The notes: generated by a model from the sequence alone, not told the origin. A stretch of 64,000 nucleotides of DNA from Hormiphora californensis (GCA_020137815.1 CM035350.1:3976418-4040417); one strand, 5' to 3'; positions 12,002-25,000 are shown, numbered from the stretch's first letter. Program-made: numbers and translations.

Positions 12002-13019
12002 AGTGTAAACTATAATACCTTGGCGACATGTCTACCCATACGAGTCACCGGGCTATGAGTGAATCAAAAGGAGATCCTGTGACTGACAGTGATTACTTTA
12101 GGATCTCCTTTTGATTCACTCATATCCCGGTGACTCGTATCATGGGTATCCATTAGGGTGTGCTATTTTTTCAAATGGTTAATTTAATTCAAAATTTCAC
12201 TTGGTATCGGGTTAAATGAGCTCCTACGATCATTCTAAAACATTTTATCACAAAGTTTTGGCTCTACCATGGCCCAATTACGTTGGCACGAGCTATGCCC
12301 ATATATGGGCATATTCATTTCAAAAAGTCTGTTTTAGGGCGTGATTTCGAACAAAACACACTGTATATAAATCGTCTCGTGACAACTTATACAACTGTTA
12401 CTTTCAGTTTGAGTCTTCAGATATCCACTTTATGAACAAAAATAAAAATTTTTCTCCCTTTTTTTCTTGCTAATTTTACCAACTTGCAGAATCGTGGGGA
12501 CGAATTTTAATTTTTTTTAGTTTTTTCTTGGTGGAAAGCAAATTTCGGTTGTAATCGACTAATTTTGGCCTGCGGAACACGATCCCGTTCATGAAAAAGC
12601 TCTCAAAATTTAAGAACATGTCCAAAATGAACATTTTTTGTCAAAAATGAACATTTTTTGTCAAAAATGAACATTTTTAGGTCAAAAATGAACTTTAGCA
12701 TCACTTAATGATGCATATCAATTCTTGTCAGTTTCGAGGTGCTGAACACGATCCTGAACATAAAAAGTTGATATCAAGAACATGTCAAAAACTGGTGAAA
12801 ACCACACATATTTCCCTGTTTTTACCATTTTTCGGTTAAAAACTACACTTTTTAAATCGCGATGCCAACGTAACTGACAAACACTATCTCGATTCTGTTT
12901 TGCTGATGTGATAGAGAATTGTCCATAGTTTCACATTAGCTAGATACTGAATGGCCTAGTCGAAAAAAATTTGAAATAGCACACCCTAGTATCCATGTCG
13001 CCAAGTTATAGTTTACACT
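12002..13019. mobile_element. About 1-kb non-autonomous TIR element
   Basis: The left end (AGTGTAAACTATAA, then CTTGGCGACATG) is inverted at the right end (CATGTCGCCAAG, then TTATAGTTTACACT). A second block, AGGGTGTGCTATTT, also pairs with AAATAGCACACCCT near 12980. The interior is AT-rich and non-coding, with a short tandem ACATTTTTTGTCAAAAATGA repeat at about 12627-12690. I found no convincing target-site duplication, so the superfamily is unassigned. Confidence 0.7.
12033..12148. mobile_element. 116-bp palindromic MITE nested in the left TIR
   Basis: A nearly perfect palindrome (TACCCATACGAGTCACCGGG ... CCCGGTGACTCGTATCATGGGTA) with arms containing AGTGAATCAAAAGGAGATCC. It interrupts the left TIR of the 12.0-13.0 kb element, because the right TIR is continuous at the matching point. 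It is therefore a later insertion that can fold into a long hairpin. Confidence 0.7.
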
Positions 13020-13327
13020 TTACACCCAAGTAAGGCAGGCACATTACTACATTCTTGTCATCACACTACACACGTGAAGGTGTACCAGCTAGATTAAGAT
13101 ACTCAGCAACTACAACGTCATCATGTTGGGCGTTCCTCGCACTTGGTGTTGAGTATAAGTGATAAGGGGTGGAGAGTCTCAACGCACTTGGTGATCTGTT
13201 ACTGACGACGTTACTGTCATCATCTGTAGGTTGGCATCATTATATACTAGCTGTCACTGCTGCAGTTTCTAGTACAGCTGTAGGTTACATTTTAGGTTCG
13301 CTGCTTTGACAATGACAATGTGGCGGG

Positions 13328-13560
13328 GTGGGCTCCATTGCAACATATTCTCGCTCCGTAACACCTCACCGGTTCCAGAACATAGGGCGAGATCACTTTT
13401 GCGGTGAACATATCACAGGATGCGGTCGTCTCGACATTTATTTTTCAACAAGATCTCAGTTTTATGCGGTTCCATTTGGCCTGACAGTCGCCCCTCGATT
13501 TTGTACCCTTGTCGTGCATACATGTCTCATTTAGCTGCCCTAACATTGTGCCTAAATCTG
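13328..13560 (+). pseudogene. Reverse-transcriptase relic
   Basis: The translation contains FYAVPFGLTVAPRFCTLVV, which resembles the conserved 'PFGL..AP..F' RT block of DIRS- and Ty3-type retroelements, preceded by a degraded 'YFS' motif. No YXDD box or further RT block is visible in frame, and the surrounding sequence has stops. It is most likely a decayed fragment. The family assignment is tentative because only one motif is clear. Confidence 0.4.
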
Positions 13561-14139
13561 TCGACCTTACAATATTATTGTCGCTCGTCAAGCAGGAAGA
13601 ACAATAATAGCGCACGTGTTTCCTATTGACTATAGTCTCTTGGAGCAGTCCTAATGTCATTATCCCCTAATACATACACACAAATTTCCATGGCTTTTAT
13701 AGATTCCGCTTTACGTAAGTTCTTCATTTTACCAGCTACCCATCCTTCACTTCTCTCTATCCATCATGTTGAACATGATTCATGTTCCTTTGTTCCAGAC
13801 GATTGTGCGATTGTGACTTGGATCCATGGCCATCGCAACCTATTCTCGATGTGTGATCGACCTCGATCTCACTCAGGTATCAATGTGACCAACGTTGTGA
13901 CCCGTTCCGTAGTTCGTCTGGCCTTCGGTCCAATGCTTGTAGCTCCCACCGGTAGTTCGGCCCCTGTGTGAGAGCCGGCAGACTGAAAATATCAACTCAC
14001 CCACTCTCTCTCTATCCCAGTCGCTTGTAGTGACTAGTGAGAAAAGGGTGATAGAAAAACGGAGATCCGTTTGCTCTTTATTTCACTAGTGACAGCTATT
14101 GCTGAACTCCAATTTTCACTATAAGAAACACTAGTGACA

Positions 14140-14308
14140 CTAGAAATAGTGGTCACATATTAACTCACGGCACTTGTGACACTAGTACTGTGACTGCTCA
14201 GAATTTATTTCTTTGGAACATTTCCTCCATCTACGACCCACTACGTGAGACAGTATTTAAGCAAGAGTTATAATGCAGGCGTGGAAAATGTGTGACCACT
14301 ATTTCTAG
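14140..14308. mobile_element. 169-bp MITE-like inverted repeat
   Basis: Perfect 18-bp inverted ends CTAGAAATAGTGGTCACA at 14140-14157 and 14291-14308 bound a non-coding segment between the retroelement debris and the next gene. No clear TSD was seen. Confidence 0.55.
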
Positions 14309-15413
14309 GCCCCTTTTCCTGTCCCGGCCATGACACTAGAATACCGCATATATGTATGCTAGTGGAGCACCATTTTCACTTCTTTCACAACTTGACATAT
14401 TCACCTCTCTCTCTCGCACGGCAACGGCATCGCGGCAGAGCACAGCTATAGGTTTCTTCAAATATTGTAATTCGATTGCTGCCTCGAGTGAAGAGAGCTA
14501 GTCGGCTGTCTGTCTCTTGCAGCTGTGTGTTATTCAGCAAGCTTTACTAGATTATTTGTATGAATATGTTGCCTATGTAACAAGCAAATACAGTTCCATA
14601 CCAGTGTATTGCCATTTCGTTGGTTTGAGACACATAGAGAGTCAGAAAAACATAGAGAAAAACAATACAAAGAGAGGAAAAATAAATCGATAAAGTTGGG
14701 ATTTTGTGGGTGAATGCCTAATTTTTGCCTTGTTACCACGTCACATACAGGGCGAGGCATCGTAAAGAATGATAGAGAGAGGGGGAAGAGGAGAGAGGCA
14801 GAGAGGAAACGAGAAAAAGAATCTGAGAGAACATCAAGAGCACCATGTATACTGCATAGTGCATACTATGCATTGCATAGGTGTGTTTGAGTGAGAGTTT
14901 GGGAGTAAAACTACCTAGCTCTGCAGCCTCTCTTATACGTGAGAGATGGAGACAGGCTCTTGGAGAACCCGTACATTTATGTAATGAGTTCTTTACAGTT
15001 GCAACAGTCTGCTTGTGTTTCTTGTGTTTTGCAGTTGTCATACGAATGCATACCTAAACATATTGTTCATTTGAAACTATCGACAACTTAGTTTATACGG
15101 ACGTTTAATAGTGTAGGCACTGCCCACTGCCTTTTGGAAGCCTACACTATTAAACTGGGCACACAGTTATAGGGAAGGTATGTTGGTCGTTGGAATACTT
15201 AAAATTTTCCAGTTTAGTTTGTGAGCTGCACATCTTTCATCACTATGCTTTTGCAACCCCTACTACAGCAGTAATATTTCATAACAAAGTTGAGTCGACG
15301 AGTCGTCCGTCCCGTTTTTATCAATGGGGAGCACGGGGACAGTTCAAAGACAAAGTATAGTCATATCTGATCAATTGAAAGATACGTTGCTATAAAAACC
15401 TTTAGGTTTTAGG
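14309..15413. other. Intergenic region upstream of the coiled-coil gene
   Basis: No gene is supported. It holds purine-rich patches (14760-14830) and a perfect 16-bp hairpin with arms 15103-15118 and 15140-15155 (GTTTAATAGTGTAGGC), probably another small fold-back element. The promoter of the gene at 15414 should lie in the last few hundred bases, but no clear TATA box stands out. Confidence 0.5.
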
Positions 15414-17652
15414 ATGAGTAGTGGTCGAGAGAAGATCAGGGCTGCCAAGGCCAAGAAACAAGGAAAAGTGATCCGATCTCGTCTTGGAGAGAGCGAAAAT
15501 GCTGAGGCGGTAAGTTTAAATTCAGAGAAGGTTATTTTTGGTTTTTAGTTAGACTTAGTCCCTAGTCACTATCATGTATTAGCACTTGGTGCACCTCCTA
15601 ATTTATTATCGGTGTTATTATCGCGATTTGACGGAGTTAATGTTATCACGGCCCCTGTCTACAGGCTTTATCAGCTGCGGAGGCAGACGATTTCGTGACC
15701 ATTGCTAAACACAAGTTGCTACGAAGAAAGAGTGTCAGAATGGTGGTACCGGAAGAAATCGGTAATGAAATTGTTTCAAAATTAAATGCTTCATAACAAA
15801 CTCTGCTGTGTTAGAGGGGTCCCACTCCTTACACAACAAATTAATTATTACTTTATTATTGAAAACTGACCTAGGCCATATCGGGCCTCTAAAAAAGTGA
15901 CTGACCCATGCTGTCCCCCCAGAAAAGACAATTTACGAGCTCACAAAAGAGCAGCTTGATCACGTAGAGGTGAAGACCCCTGAGCAGATTGAGAAGGAGA
16001 GGAGGCTGAAAGAGGCAGAAGAGGAGGCTATCAGAAAGCAGTTGTTGAGAGAGGAACAGGAGAGACAGAGGCTGATCCAAGAAGAGAAGGAAAGACAGGA
16101 GAGGGAGGAGGCTGAGAGACTTCGACTTATCCAGGTAGAATTTATAGATGGGTATGTTTATAATAGGGGCGTAAGAATATAGATATCTGATCTGCAATGT
16201 GACTGAAATCGCTCTGAATTTGTTGCAAGAACTTCTTACAACAAGTTCAGAGCGATTTCAGACAACTTTATTAATTTTCACTCTCCAGCTTTATGGCTAT
16301 TCGGCAACTAAAGTATTTCAATATGACAGGAGGAAGAAGAGAGGAAGAGGAGGGAGGAGGAAGAGAGACTGCGAGTGGAGAGGGAGGCTCGGGAGAAGCG
16401 AGAAGCATTAGAGAGACAGCGAATGGAGGCGGAAGAGCGGGCGCGGAAGCAGAGGAAGGAAGATTATGACAGGAAACTAGCTGCTGTGATGAACGCGTCC
16501 AACCAATCCGAGAGGGTAGGTAAAACACTGTAGAACAGTAACCGCGAAAAATATCTGCAACCAGGTCTACAAATGCCTTGTTGACGGCCTTTTTGACTCA
16601 TGAACTAAAATTGTTCCCCCTCATTTTAGGAAAACGCTTTGAGGGAAGTTGGTAAGTTGACAATTGCTGACTTTGGATCACTAGAGGAATGGGAGTCTCA
16701 TCAGAGGGAAGTCGGAAAGCTTAATATCCTGGTAGGTACAACATTGTAATCCAATCAACCTGTTTCAATGGCCTTGATTCCCCATCTATGACTATCTATC
16801 TACACTGTAGATTCTACAGAGTGCCTTGGGGTTGTCATAAAAGTTAGAACCCTGAACCAAACCATTTTGTTTTCCCATGCCCTAACCATGCTCCCCCGGT
16901 ATGCAGGAGATTGCAGGCAACTTCAAGAAGGCGGGAAAACGAAAGTTTAGGATGGAAAGGAGGAAGACTCAGTCAGTTAACTGGTCGAACGCCAAATCCC
17001 TCATCTCCAAGTTCTCAGATAAATTTAACCAAGATGAGGTAACCAAGGACGAGGTAACACGAATATATTGTGTATTATACGTGTCCTTGAACAATCAAAA
17101 GGTGTACATTTTATTCTCAATCCAATGTTTGTTGACTTGATCTAGCCATAATGGGGTTGCAATTTGTTTTCAACAGTCTTGTATCTGTATATTCTCCCAA
17201 GATATCCCATACGATATCCCCCAAGATATCTCTTGTAAGATATCTCTTGTAAGATCAGATCGCATCAATACAGAAACATCAAACAACTATTTACAAATGT
17301 TTCCCCTTGGCAGGTAATACGTTTCGTTAAACCAACAGCAGTTGATCTGAAGGATATCGACTACAACGATTCCTGCTCCACCCCCGATGCCCGATCAGAT
17401 ATCGGTAATTATGTTTAGGTCACGTGACTGGTTATCAGCCAATCAGGGACCAGTATTTCCTGATTCGGTCGGTTCCTGGTAATTATATTAATTGGTTCCC
17501 ATGGCAACAAATTTGTCCCAGTTGAGAGTTCAATATCATGATATTTTCTCGTCTCTAATTATACAGAACTGGATATGTTAGAGCTCAAATATGACATGGA
17601 TGAGCTATCAATCGAGTGTCCAAGGCCCATTCGTAGTGCTGGGGCCTTCTGA
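15414..17652 (+). CDS. Unrecognised basic coiled-coil protein (8 exons)
   Basis: Exons, by eye: 15414-15509, 15665-15761, 15923-16134, 16330-16515, 16630-16731, 16907-17053 (or 17038), 17315 to about 17404, 17567-17652; about 338 aa. The start ATG opens MSSGREKIRAAKAKKQGK; the stop TGA is at 17650. Residues of about 75-200 are Glu/Arg/Lys-rich heptad-like helix (PEQIEKERRLKEAEEEA ...), a long single coiled coil or single alpha-helix. It is followed by a more conserved-looking basic stretch, AGKRKFRMERRKTQSVNWSN, and an acidic tail ending IRSAGAF. There is no signal peptide or membrane segment, so it is probably cytoplasmic, nuclear or cytoskeletal. I do not recognise the family. Exon 6 offers two in-frame donors 15 bp apart (GAG|GTAAC twice). 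Confidence 0.8.
16203..16261. repeat. Intronic hairpin
   Basis: Arms CTGAAATCGCTCTGAA (16203-16218) and its complement (16246-16261) lie in the intron between exons 16134 and 16330 of the coiled-coil gene. Probably a tiny fold-back MITE. Confidence 0.6.
17405..17486. mobile_element. Truncated hAT MITE at a splice donor (8-bp TSD GTAATTAT)
   Basis: 17413-17478 matches the right two thirds of the intact MITE at 20340-20431 (TTTAGGTCACGTGACTGG ... TTCGGTCGGTTCCTG) but lacks the left inverted repeat. It is bracketed by GTAATTAT at 17405-17412 and 17479-17486. The first copy of this 8-bp duplication is the splice donor of the coiled-coil gene intron, so the element landed directly on a donor and duplicated it. 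Confidence 0.7.
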
Positions 17653-18434
17653 GAGCTTCAAGAGTAAGCTTTGCAATTATTTAGTGGAGCATCGGAGCAC
17701 AGAGTGAAATAATAGCATACTTTTTTAGCACAAAAAAGAGAGTTTTAGCACCGACAACTAGCAGCATCTCTCAGTTTGTTTGACCCTTCGTTACCATAGT
17801 AACACCCTGTACCTCCCTAGCAACGCCAGACAGCGGAGTTGTAGTTAGGTCCGGCAGTCATGAGGATGATCACGACTGAAAAGCGAAGGGAAATCCTCCT
17901 GAGTTACCCATATTGGACTGCGATTGTGATACTTTTAGGGACTTAATTTGTGTGAATTTGAGTGTTGTATAGCTGAAAGTGTGAGCTTGCCAAAAATCCT
18001 TGATCCTATCATCAACAGTTTGAGTGTTAAATACAAATTACTTTTGCCCAGTTTCCCCCAAAAATGATATCTTTATTGGTGTGAAATTATTAATAACAAA
18101 TGTAAAACAGCCGGTTTTTTGGAAGTGAGACAATAATTTTGAATTAAATTTACATTCTTTTGAAACAAACACTTTAAACATAAACTTAGACGTTCTAAAT
18201 ATTGAAAACAAAAAATAATAAGAGAGATCAACTCAATAGTTCTGCCAGCAGAAAATCAAGTTTTACTCAAATGAAAATCAAAGGTCACGATAAAACAATA
18301 AATCAAAAACATTACCCTCTTCTTCTTACAAACCTACTCAACACCAAAACTTTTTATTATTATAACATTTGCTTAGCAAATTGCTACATATCTTTTTAAA
18401 TGCTCCGCGTTGGAGCCAGCTAGGCGTGCATCCA
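17653..18434. other. Intergenic region between convergent genes
   Basis: The AT-rich 3' flanks of the coiled-coil gene (plus) and the giant gene (minus) meet here. TTTATT at 18072-18077 and in 18350-18360 reads AATAAA on the minus strand and may be the giant gene polyadenylation signal. An X-box-like palindrome GTTACCATAGTAAC lies at 17790-17803. No ORF is supported. Confidence 0.5.
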
Positions 18435-19057
18435 CTACTTTTTGCAGTTGGGATGCGCCTTGAACACCAGGAAGACACCCTGTATATTGATGTCGCCTGT
18501 GTCGTTAAACGTTAGAGTGATCTTCTTTCCCTTGGTTCCAGAGGCACAGTTGAACTTAACTGTTGCTGTTTTACCGCCCATGTACACCGTGTTACAGGTT
18601 GTCTTATCAACCTTAACCTGCAATTAGAAGGGTTAGAATATTGTTATCCAGAGAAGTTGCTAGGTTATATGACCTAAAAGTACCTGACCCTACAACACTA
18701 CAAGTAACTGACCCTACAAGTGTGACATGATAGCTGACTCAAATTGGTCAGAATACTGTATCCACCAGGAATTGAACAGCCCCCACACAGTTAGTTAAAA
18801 TTCCAGACCCTACTTCCCATACCCGACCCTATACTAACAGTACACTTACCACAACGTTTCCATGACAATAAGAAACAACCCCACAACACTTACCACAACG
18901 TTTCCGCCACTCTTAGAGCAGCATTTCTGTTGGTTGTACACCTCCATGCTACGGATCATGTAGCAGTGCTTCAGATCGACTGTCACTACCTTGCCCTTCC
19001 GCTGGCCGGTACAGTCCCCATTACCACAGGGGAACCTCTTGATGTATGAGGTCATTC
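18435..19057 (-). CDS. Giant gene: C-terminal unique domain (2 exons)
   Basis: Exons 18435-18617 and 18894-19057 join in phase 0. The encoded tail of about 115 aa differs from the modules: Cys-containing (FPCGNGDCTGQRKGK, QQKCCSKSGG), then a beta-rich stretch (GKKITLTFNDTGDINIQGVF) ending HPNCKK and a TAG stop. It probably caps the protein; function unknown. A second donor-like copy of CTTACCACAACGTTTCC lies at 18846, so an alternative donor is possible. Confidence 0.75.
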
Positions 19058-22000
19058 CTGCAGGAGCTGTCATTAGGATACGGATCATATTTACAGAGAG
19101 ATGGGTCATTAGATACGGAGAGATGGGTCATTAGATACGGAGAGATGGGTGATTAGATACGGAGAGATGGGTGATTAGATACGGAGAGATGGGTCATTAC
19201 TCATTAGATACGTTCAAAGTTCAGAAAGGAGGCAAAGAGAAACAGAGACAGGGGGCTGGAGGGAGCCAACGAAGGCACACACCTGTGACCTGTGTAGAAA
19301 ACAGATTGCCATTTTTGGTTTTGGCGGTTAATATGAGGGGCTATAAGGTTCCTAAAAATGTGATAAGGAGATAAAAATGGCCCCCAGCTGTTTAAATTCG
19401 CACATGCATGTTTTTTATCTTCGTCGAGTTTGTTTCTACTCTAAACTCTAGCTCCATGCAGGGAGGACATGAGCACAACTCACGTGTTTTACTGTAGCTC
19501 TTCTTCGCAGTTCCAGTTCTTAGTGACAACTTTTTCTTGGTCTCGTCATGTTGTACCGCAGTACACCCGGCCGTCACCATGCATTGCCTAGTTGCCTCGG
19601 CAACCGACTTGAATCCGTCCTGGCCGGGCATGGCAGTACCGTATTGGACTCCCGCCAGGGGCGTCCAGTGGAGGTAATGGTACACCAAGGTCATTCCACT
19701 GAGGTCCAAGGTAGTCTCTGTAGGGGGGAACAGGGATGTTATAACAACCAGCTAGTCGGGGAGATCAGGGCTAGATCGGGGAGATCAGGGCTAGATCGGA
19801 TAAGTCAGGGCTAGATCGGGGAGATCAGGGCTAGATCAGGGAGATCAGGGCTAGATCAGGGAGATCAGGGCTAGATCAGGGAGGGAGAGTCTGAATTTGG
19901 AGAGTATAGCTGGAGAGTACGTGGCATGAAAAAGATGTGTGGGGACTGTTAGGCAGATCGCGCTAACACTTTCTCTCGCGTTTAAAAGAGAGCGGATGAG
20001 CTGTATACTTACTGCCAAGAAGCCATGCCTTCTGTCCAATGGCATCTGCTGGAGAGGATCCCTTCCTTTGATACCACTTCCCGCCCTTAAAGTGGACACT
20101 CTTACAGAGGGGGTTCCGGACACATGCAGACAGAGCAGTGTTTCGCTCCGTGTAGGCGGGGGTCTTGGGGACGTCACCGGCTGTCTTGTAGTCTTCGTAG
20201 AAGTACCAGATAGTGCCTGTGTAGATGGGGGGGGGGGGGAGGGTTAAAATTAGCTTGTTCTCGCTGTGCCGGGTTCAAGCTGTTATGTCAACAAATTACA
20301 AGCAGTAACCCTAGCCATCATAAACACCAATATATTCACCAGGAACCGACCGAAACAACTCGTTATTTAGGTCACGTGACTGGTTATCAGCCAATCAGGG
20401 ATCAGTATTTTCCTGATTCGGTCGGTTCCTGATATTCACACTCACTGTCATATGTGAAGGATGGGATATGGTTTCCTCCCAGAATCCAGCATTTAGCACC
20501 CTGCTTCTTGATAAACTTGGAGCCCTCCGTGATCTTGTATTTGGTGGCACTGATGTAGTTCACTCCCGTACAATCCTTCTTCTTAGAGCAGGCGTTCATG
20601 GCGAGTTTCATGGTCTTGAAGCTGACAGATGGGTCACTCTGCACATACCCATCAACCAGTGACCAAACTCTTAATCTGTATGTTACTACCTTATCTGTGA
20701 AATGTGAGGCCATTGTTAGTTAGTTATTTAGCTCGTACCGGTACCAGTACTTGTTCTATAAAACTCTAACCCCTTATGTCTAGCTTGTACCAGCTCTACA
20801 ACCCCCCTAGTTCCTTGAATAGTTCATACTTTGCACGGTCACAGTGTCAGCTGCAACTAGTTCCCAGCTGCAAATAGTTCCCAGCTTACTTCCTCTAAAG
20901 TATCCAGTAGCCTTTGCCTTGGTGGCCGTCCCAGTGCTCTTCCCCAGTCTGAACTTGTCTGAGCTCAACTGGGTCACTCCACTACAGGCTGATTTCTTGG
21001 AGCACGCAGTTAGGACCCGCCTCAAGGTTGGCATGGGTAGTTCCGTCAAGGTAGTCCCCATCTATCTTTGTGTTATCTCCGGTAGTCCTCCAGATATACC
21101 CATCTGATACGACACCCTTGGACCGTTTCCTGAATACCATCCCTGAGCCGAGTTTGGTTTTGGTGCTTGTCGCCGTGTAGAACTTCTTCTTCTTGGCCAG
21201 ATAAGTGACACCCTTACACTTGGGGTTCTTGAGGCAACCCTTAACCGCCTGCAAATACGGATATGGTTTTGAGTGAATCAGATTTTATATTTCCTACCGA
21301 CTCCCTTGGTTATATAGATATTGTTATCCTAGTAAAACTGTAATACCCGCCCCGTTCCAAACTATACATACCTGCATGGAAGTCTGGTAGCCCAGTTTGC
21401 CGATGTTCACAAAGACATAAGGTGCGGAGACACTCCAGAAGTACTTTTCCAGGTACACCGAGTACTGCATATAGTTCAACTTCTTGTCATTCCTCACGTA
21501 ACTTATCTCACCGTCAGCAGCCGTGTATACCGAGTGGCTGGTTGCTAAGGAAGGGAAGAGGTGTTTGCTAGGCGAGGTGGTTGCTAAGGAAGGGAAGGGG
21601 TGGTTGCTAGGCGGGGTGGTTGCTAAGGAAGGGAAGGGGTGGTTGATAGGCGGGTTGGTTGCTAAGGAAGGGAAGGGGTGGTTGCTAGGCGGGCTGGTTG
21701 CTAAGGAAGGGAAGGGTGGTTGCTAGGTGGGTTGGTTGCTAAGGAAGGGAAGGGGTGGTTACTAGGCGGGGTGGTTACTAAGGAAGGGAAGGGTGGTTGC
21801 TAGGCGGGGTGGTTGCTAAGGAAGGGAAGGGTGGTTACTAGGCGGGGTGGTTGCTAAGGAAGGGAAGGGGTGGTTGCTAGGCGGGCTGGTTGCTAAGGAA
21901 GGGAAGGGTGGTTGCTAGGTGGGTTGGTTGCTAAGGAAGGGAAGGGGTGGTTGCTAGGCGGGGTGGTTGCTAAGGAAGGGAAGAGTGGTTGCTAGGCGGG

Positions 22001-25000
22001 GGAGGAGTTTGACATGGTTGCTAGGCGGGGTTTTCAGTGATTGTTGTTAGGGCTTTCTCAGTGATTGTTGCCATGGGAGTTGTCAGTTATTGTTGCTATG
22101 GGATATGTAAAACTCACCGGTGTAATAACGTTTAGTTGCCTTCCTCCTGACGAACCCAGTACATTTGGGGTCCTTGCTACATGCAGCGACCACATCCTTA
22201 ATACTCGTCTTGCCCTTAGTACTTTGATTAGCAATCTTCAGTCCCTCCAATTTGGTGTAGTATGTCCCACTTTGTAGAGAAATAGGCGAGCTCTGCAGGT
22301 AGGCTGTCCTGGCGCTGCTAGCAGATAGAGTTGTTCCCGTGTTGGTCCTGAACTTAGTAGCTCCCTCCTTGGTGACACCCGTGCAGCCATCATCAGATGC
22401 ACACACCTTCAGGGCTGAATCCAGGGTGGTGTATTTCTTGTCGTCATAGTAACCAGAGAGAGTGTATCCCTTCCTCTGATCCCAAAGGTACCCATGAGCT
22501 ATCTCTACTCCGCCGTTATTCACCCAGCTGACCGCTCCGAACTGCTCTTTCTTCGTGCTGCTCTTATACAGCTCGTACTTGCCCTTATACAGTGTGACGC
22601 CCTTGCAGGAGCTGTTCAGTATACAGGCTTGCAGAGCGGCGTCCCGGGTCTTGTAGGTCTTGGAGTCTGCTTTGCCGCCCGTGAGAGTGTAAGGAGAGGA
22701 AACCTGGAGAGAGAAATATATTATTTGATCGGATGCCAGGATTCAGAGATTGATGACAGTGTTTAGAAGAACAAAAGTTTAGTTTGAGTATCTATATCAG
22801 GTATACTGTAGGGTAGCTTTTGACTTTTCACTAAATCATTGTTATGATGAGTCAGACTGAAAACACTCACCCCCCAGATATGGTTAGCGTAGTAGATGCT
22901 GAAGGTGGTGTAGTCGTATCCTCCCTTAGTGTAGGCTTTACCTCCCTTCAGCTTCTTTACCTTGGTACCCTTCGCTAGTCTGAAAAAAGGAAGGTTAGGC
23001 ATGGAGATCGCTTTTGATTTCCGGCTTCGAAAGTTCATAATTGTGTGTTTTTTTCTTCTTGAAGAAGTCATACTTACTGGAATTTGGTGCCTCCTATTTG
23101 GTTGATTGCCTTGCACTTCTTGCCCTTGGCAGCACAGGCCTTGCCGGCTGCGTTGAGGCTCTTGTAGACCTTCTTAGACAGAGTTGTCTTGTACACGTAA
23201 CCAGGGGTGACGGTGTATAGGTAACCGCCCTCTGGAGCACTCTCACCACTGGAGGAGGGGGAGGGGGTTAATAGACATTCTAGGGGAGAGTGATATTTGG
23301 AGTCAGGAGACCTCTGACCTAATGGAGCGTTTTTTGATAGGAAGTAATATTTTAAAGGGGCATGCTTCTTTTCCCTTGGGAGATCGATTGAGATCATGGA
23401 GAATGATGTCTGTAGTTCTTCAATCTAAAATCCTTGCAAGATAATTAAACTATGTACTTAATTACCGACAAATTATTGTTAATTATACCTGCTGGTAATG
23501 ATGCTGAATCCAGTTTTCTTTGTCTTAGTACCCGTCCCTATGAGATAGTAACGTCCCTTGTTTGTCTTCACCACACCCTTACAGCTAGCATTGTCCTTAC
23601 AGGCTTGCAGGGCCTTTTTCCTGTTTTTGTAGGTCGCATTGTTCAGTTTGTCAGTCGACACGTACCCATCGGTCGTCTCCCATGTGCGACCTGGTAGGAC
23701 AGGTGGTTAGTTGGCTTTGGACAAAATTAGTTGTGTAACATTTTCCCACTGCAAGTGACCCGGTATAAGGGTCCGCATTGCCTTGCTCGATTGCCTTCCA
23801 CCACGCCCGGGGGGTTAGAAAAATAACAATTGGTTGAGCACATACCTGAGGAGCTGAAACTCTTTCCTCCCTTAACGAAGGCCTGTTTTCCCTTGGCGGG
23901 AACGGGCACACCTCCCGTGTTTAGTCGGTAGTTCTTGGTTGCTTCCATGGTTACTCCTGCGCACTTGCTACTCGCAATACACCCCTGCAGAAGAGAGTTA
24001 GTTAATAAGATGGGTCAGGTAGGATCATTGATCAACTGAGAAAAGATAGAGCTATGAAACAGATACACAGACACTGTATAATGTATATGGTAGAGTACTA
24101 CTAAATCTACCCTTTAGAGTTGGTTACGAAGTCACCCATATTACGCGATGAGGGGTAAATTCATTAGTATCTCTCTAATTATAGTACCTCTAATTAGTAT
24201 CTCTCTAATTACAGTACCTCTAATTAGTATCTCTCTAATTAGTACCTTGAAGGCAGCGTCACGGGTGGTGTATTTCTTGGTGTTAAGATAACCGGTTAGC
24301 TTGTGTCCTGTCCTGCTCTTCCACGAGTAGTTTCCGAAGGACAGGGACATTTCAACAAAGGATGGTTTCTTTCCACCTGCAAAACCGGGGGTTACCATGG
24401 TAACTGATGTTATGTTCTAACCCTAGCTAGGCAAGGTAACTAGAGAGTTTCAAAAACAGCTGATATATGGTTGTTAGAGACACGAATATCTAGTTGTCAT
24501 GGTGCACTTACCCTTGATCCAGGCTGTCTTGCCACTTGCGGGAACCAGGCTCATTCCAGAGTTGATTACATACGTCTTGGTCTTCTTGGTGTATGTCATA
24601 CCAGTACACTTCTTGTTCTTGTTGCAAGCCCCTGCTGCCTTGGAGGCGGTCTTGTAGGTCTTCTTACCGATCGGTTTGGATAGTTTGTAGCTGGTCTTGG
24701 AGGTATAGTACACTTCTGTGAGAGATAGGAGGTTAGTGGGTGGGGGAGATAGGAGGTTAGTGGGTGGGGGAGATAGGAAGTTAGTGGGTGGGGGAGATGG
24801 GAGGTTAAAGTGAGGCGTGATGTCATAATGTACGCCAACATATTTTCATACTCGCTCCCAAAAGTATCAAAAGTAGAGGCCCCCACTGCGCCATACATGA
24901 CTTGATTCATTCTATCCTTCTTCTCTCCCTCCCATCTCTCTCCATAATTACTTGGTCTCTCTCTCTCTATCTCTCCCTCCCTCCCCCGTTTCTCTCTCCA

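Larger units (their letters stand above)
11500..13971 (+). repeat. Dispersed decayed retroelement copies (three related segments)
   Basis: The segments near 11500-11600, 13326-13365 and 13818-13905 share blocks such as CAACCTATTCTCG and CTCAGGTATCAATGTG, so they are diverged copies of one repeat. They flank the reverse-transcriptase relic at about 13400-13540. Frames are broken by stops. The 12.0-13.0 kb TIR element was inserted between copies. Confidence 0.5.

Noticed and set aside
12002-13019. hAT assignment for the 1-kb element from its CAGTG-like start
   Set aside because: No 8-bp target duplication is present and the right end does not keep the C, so the class is left open.
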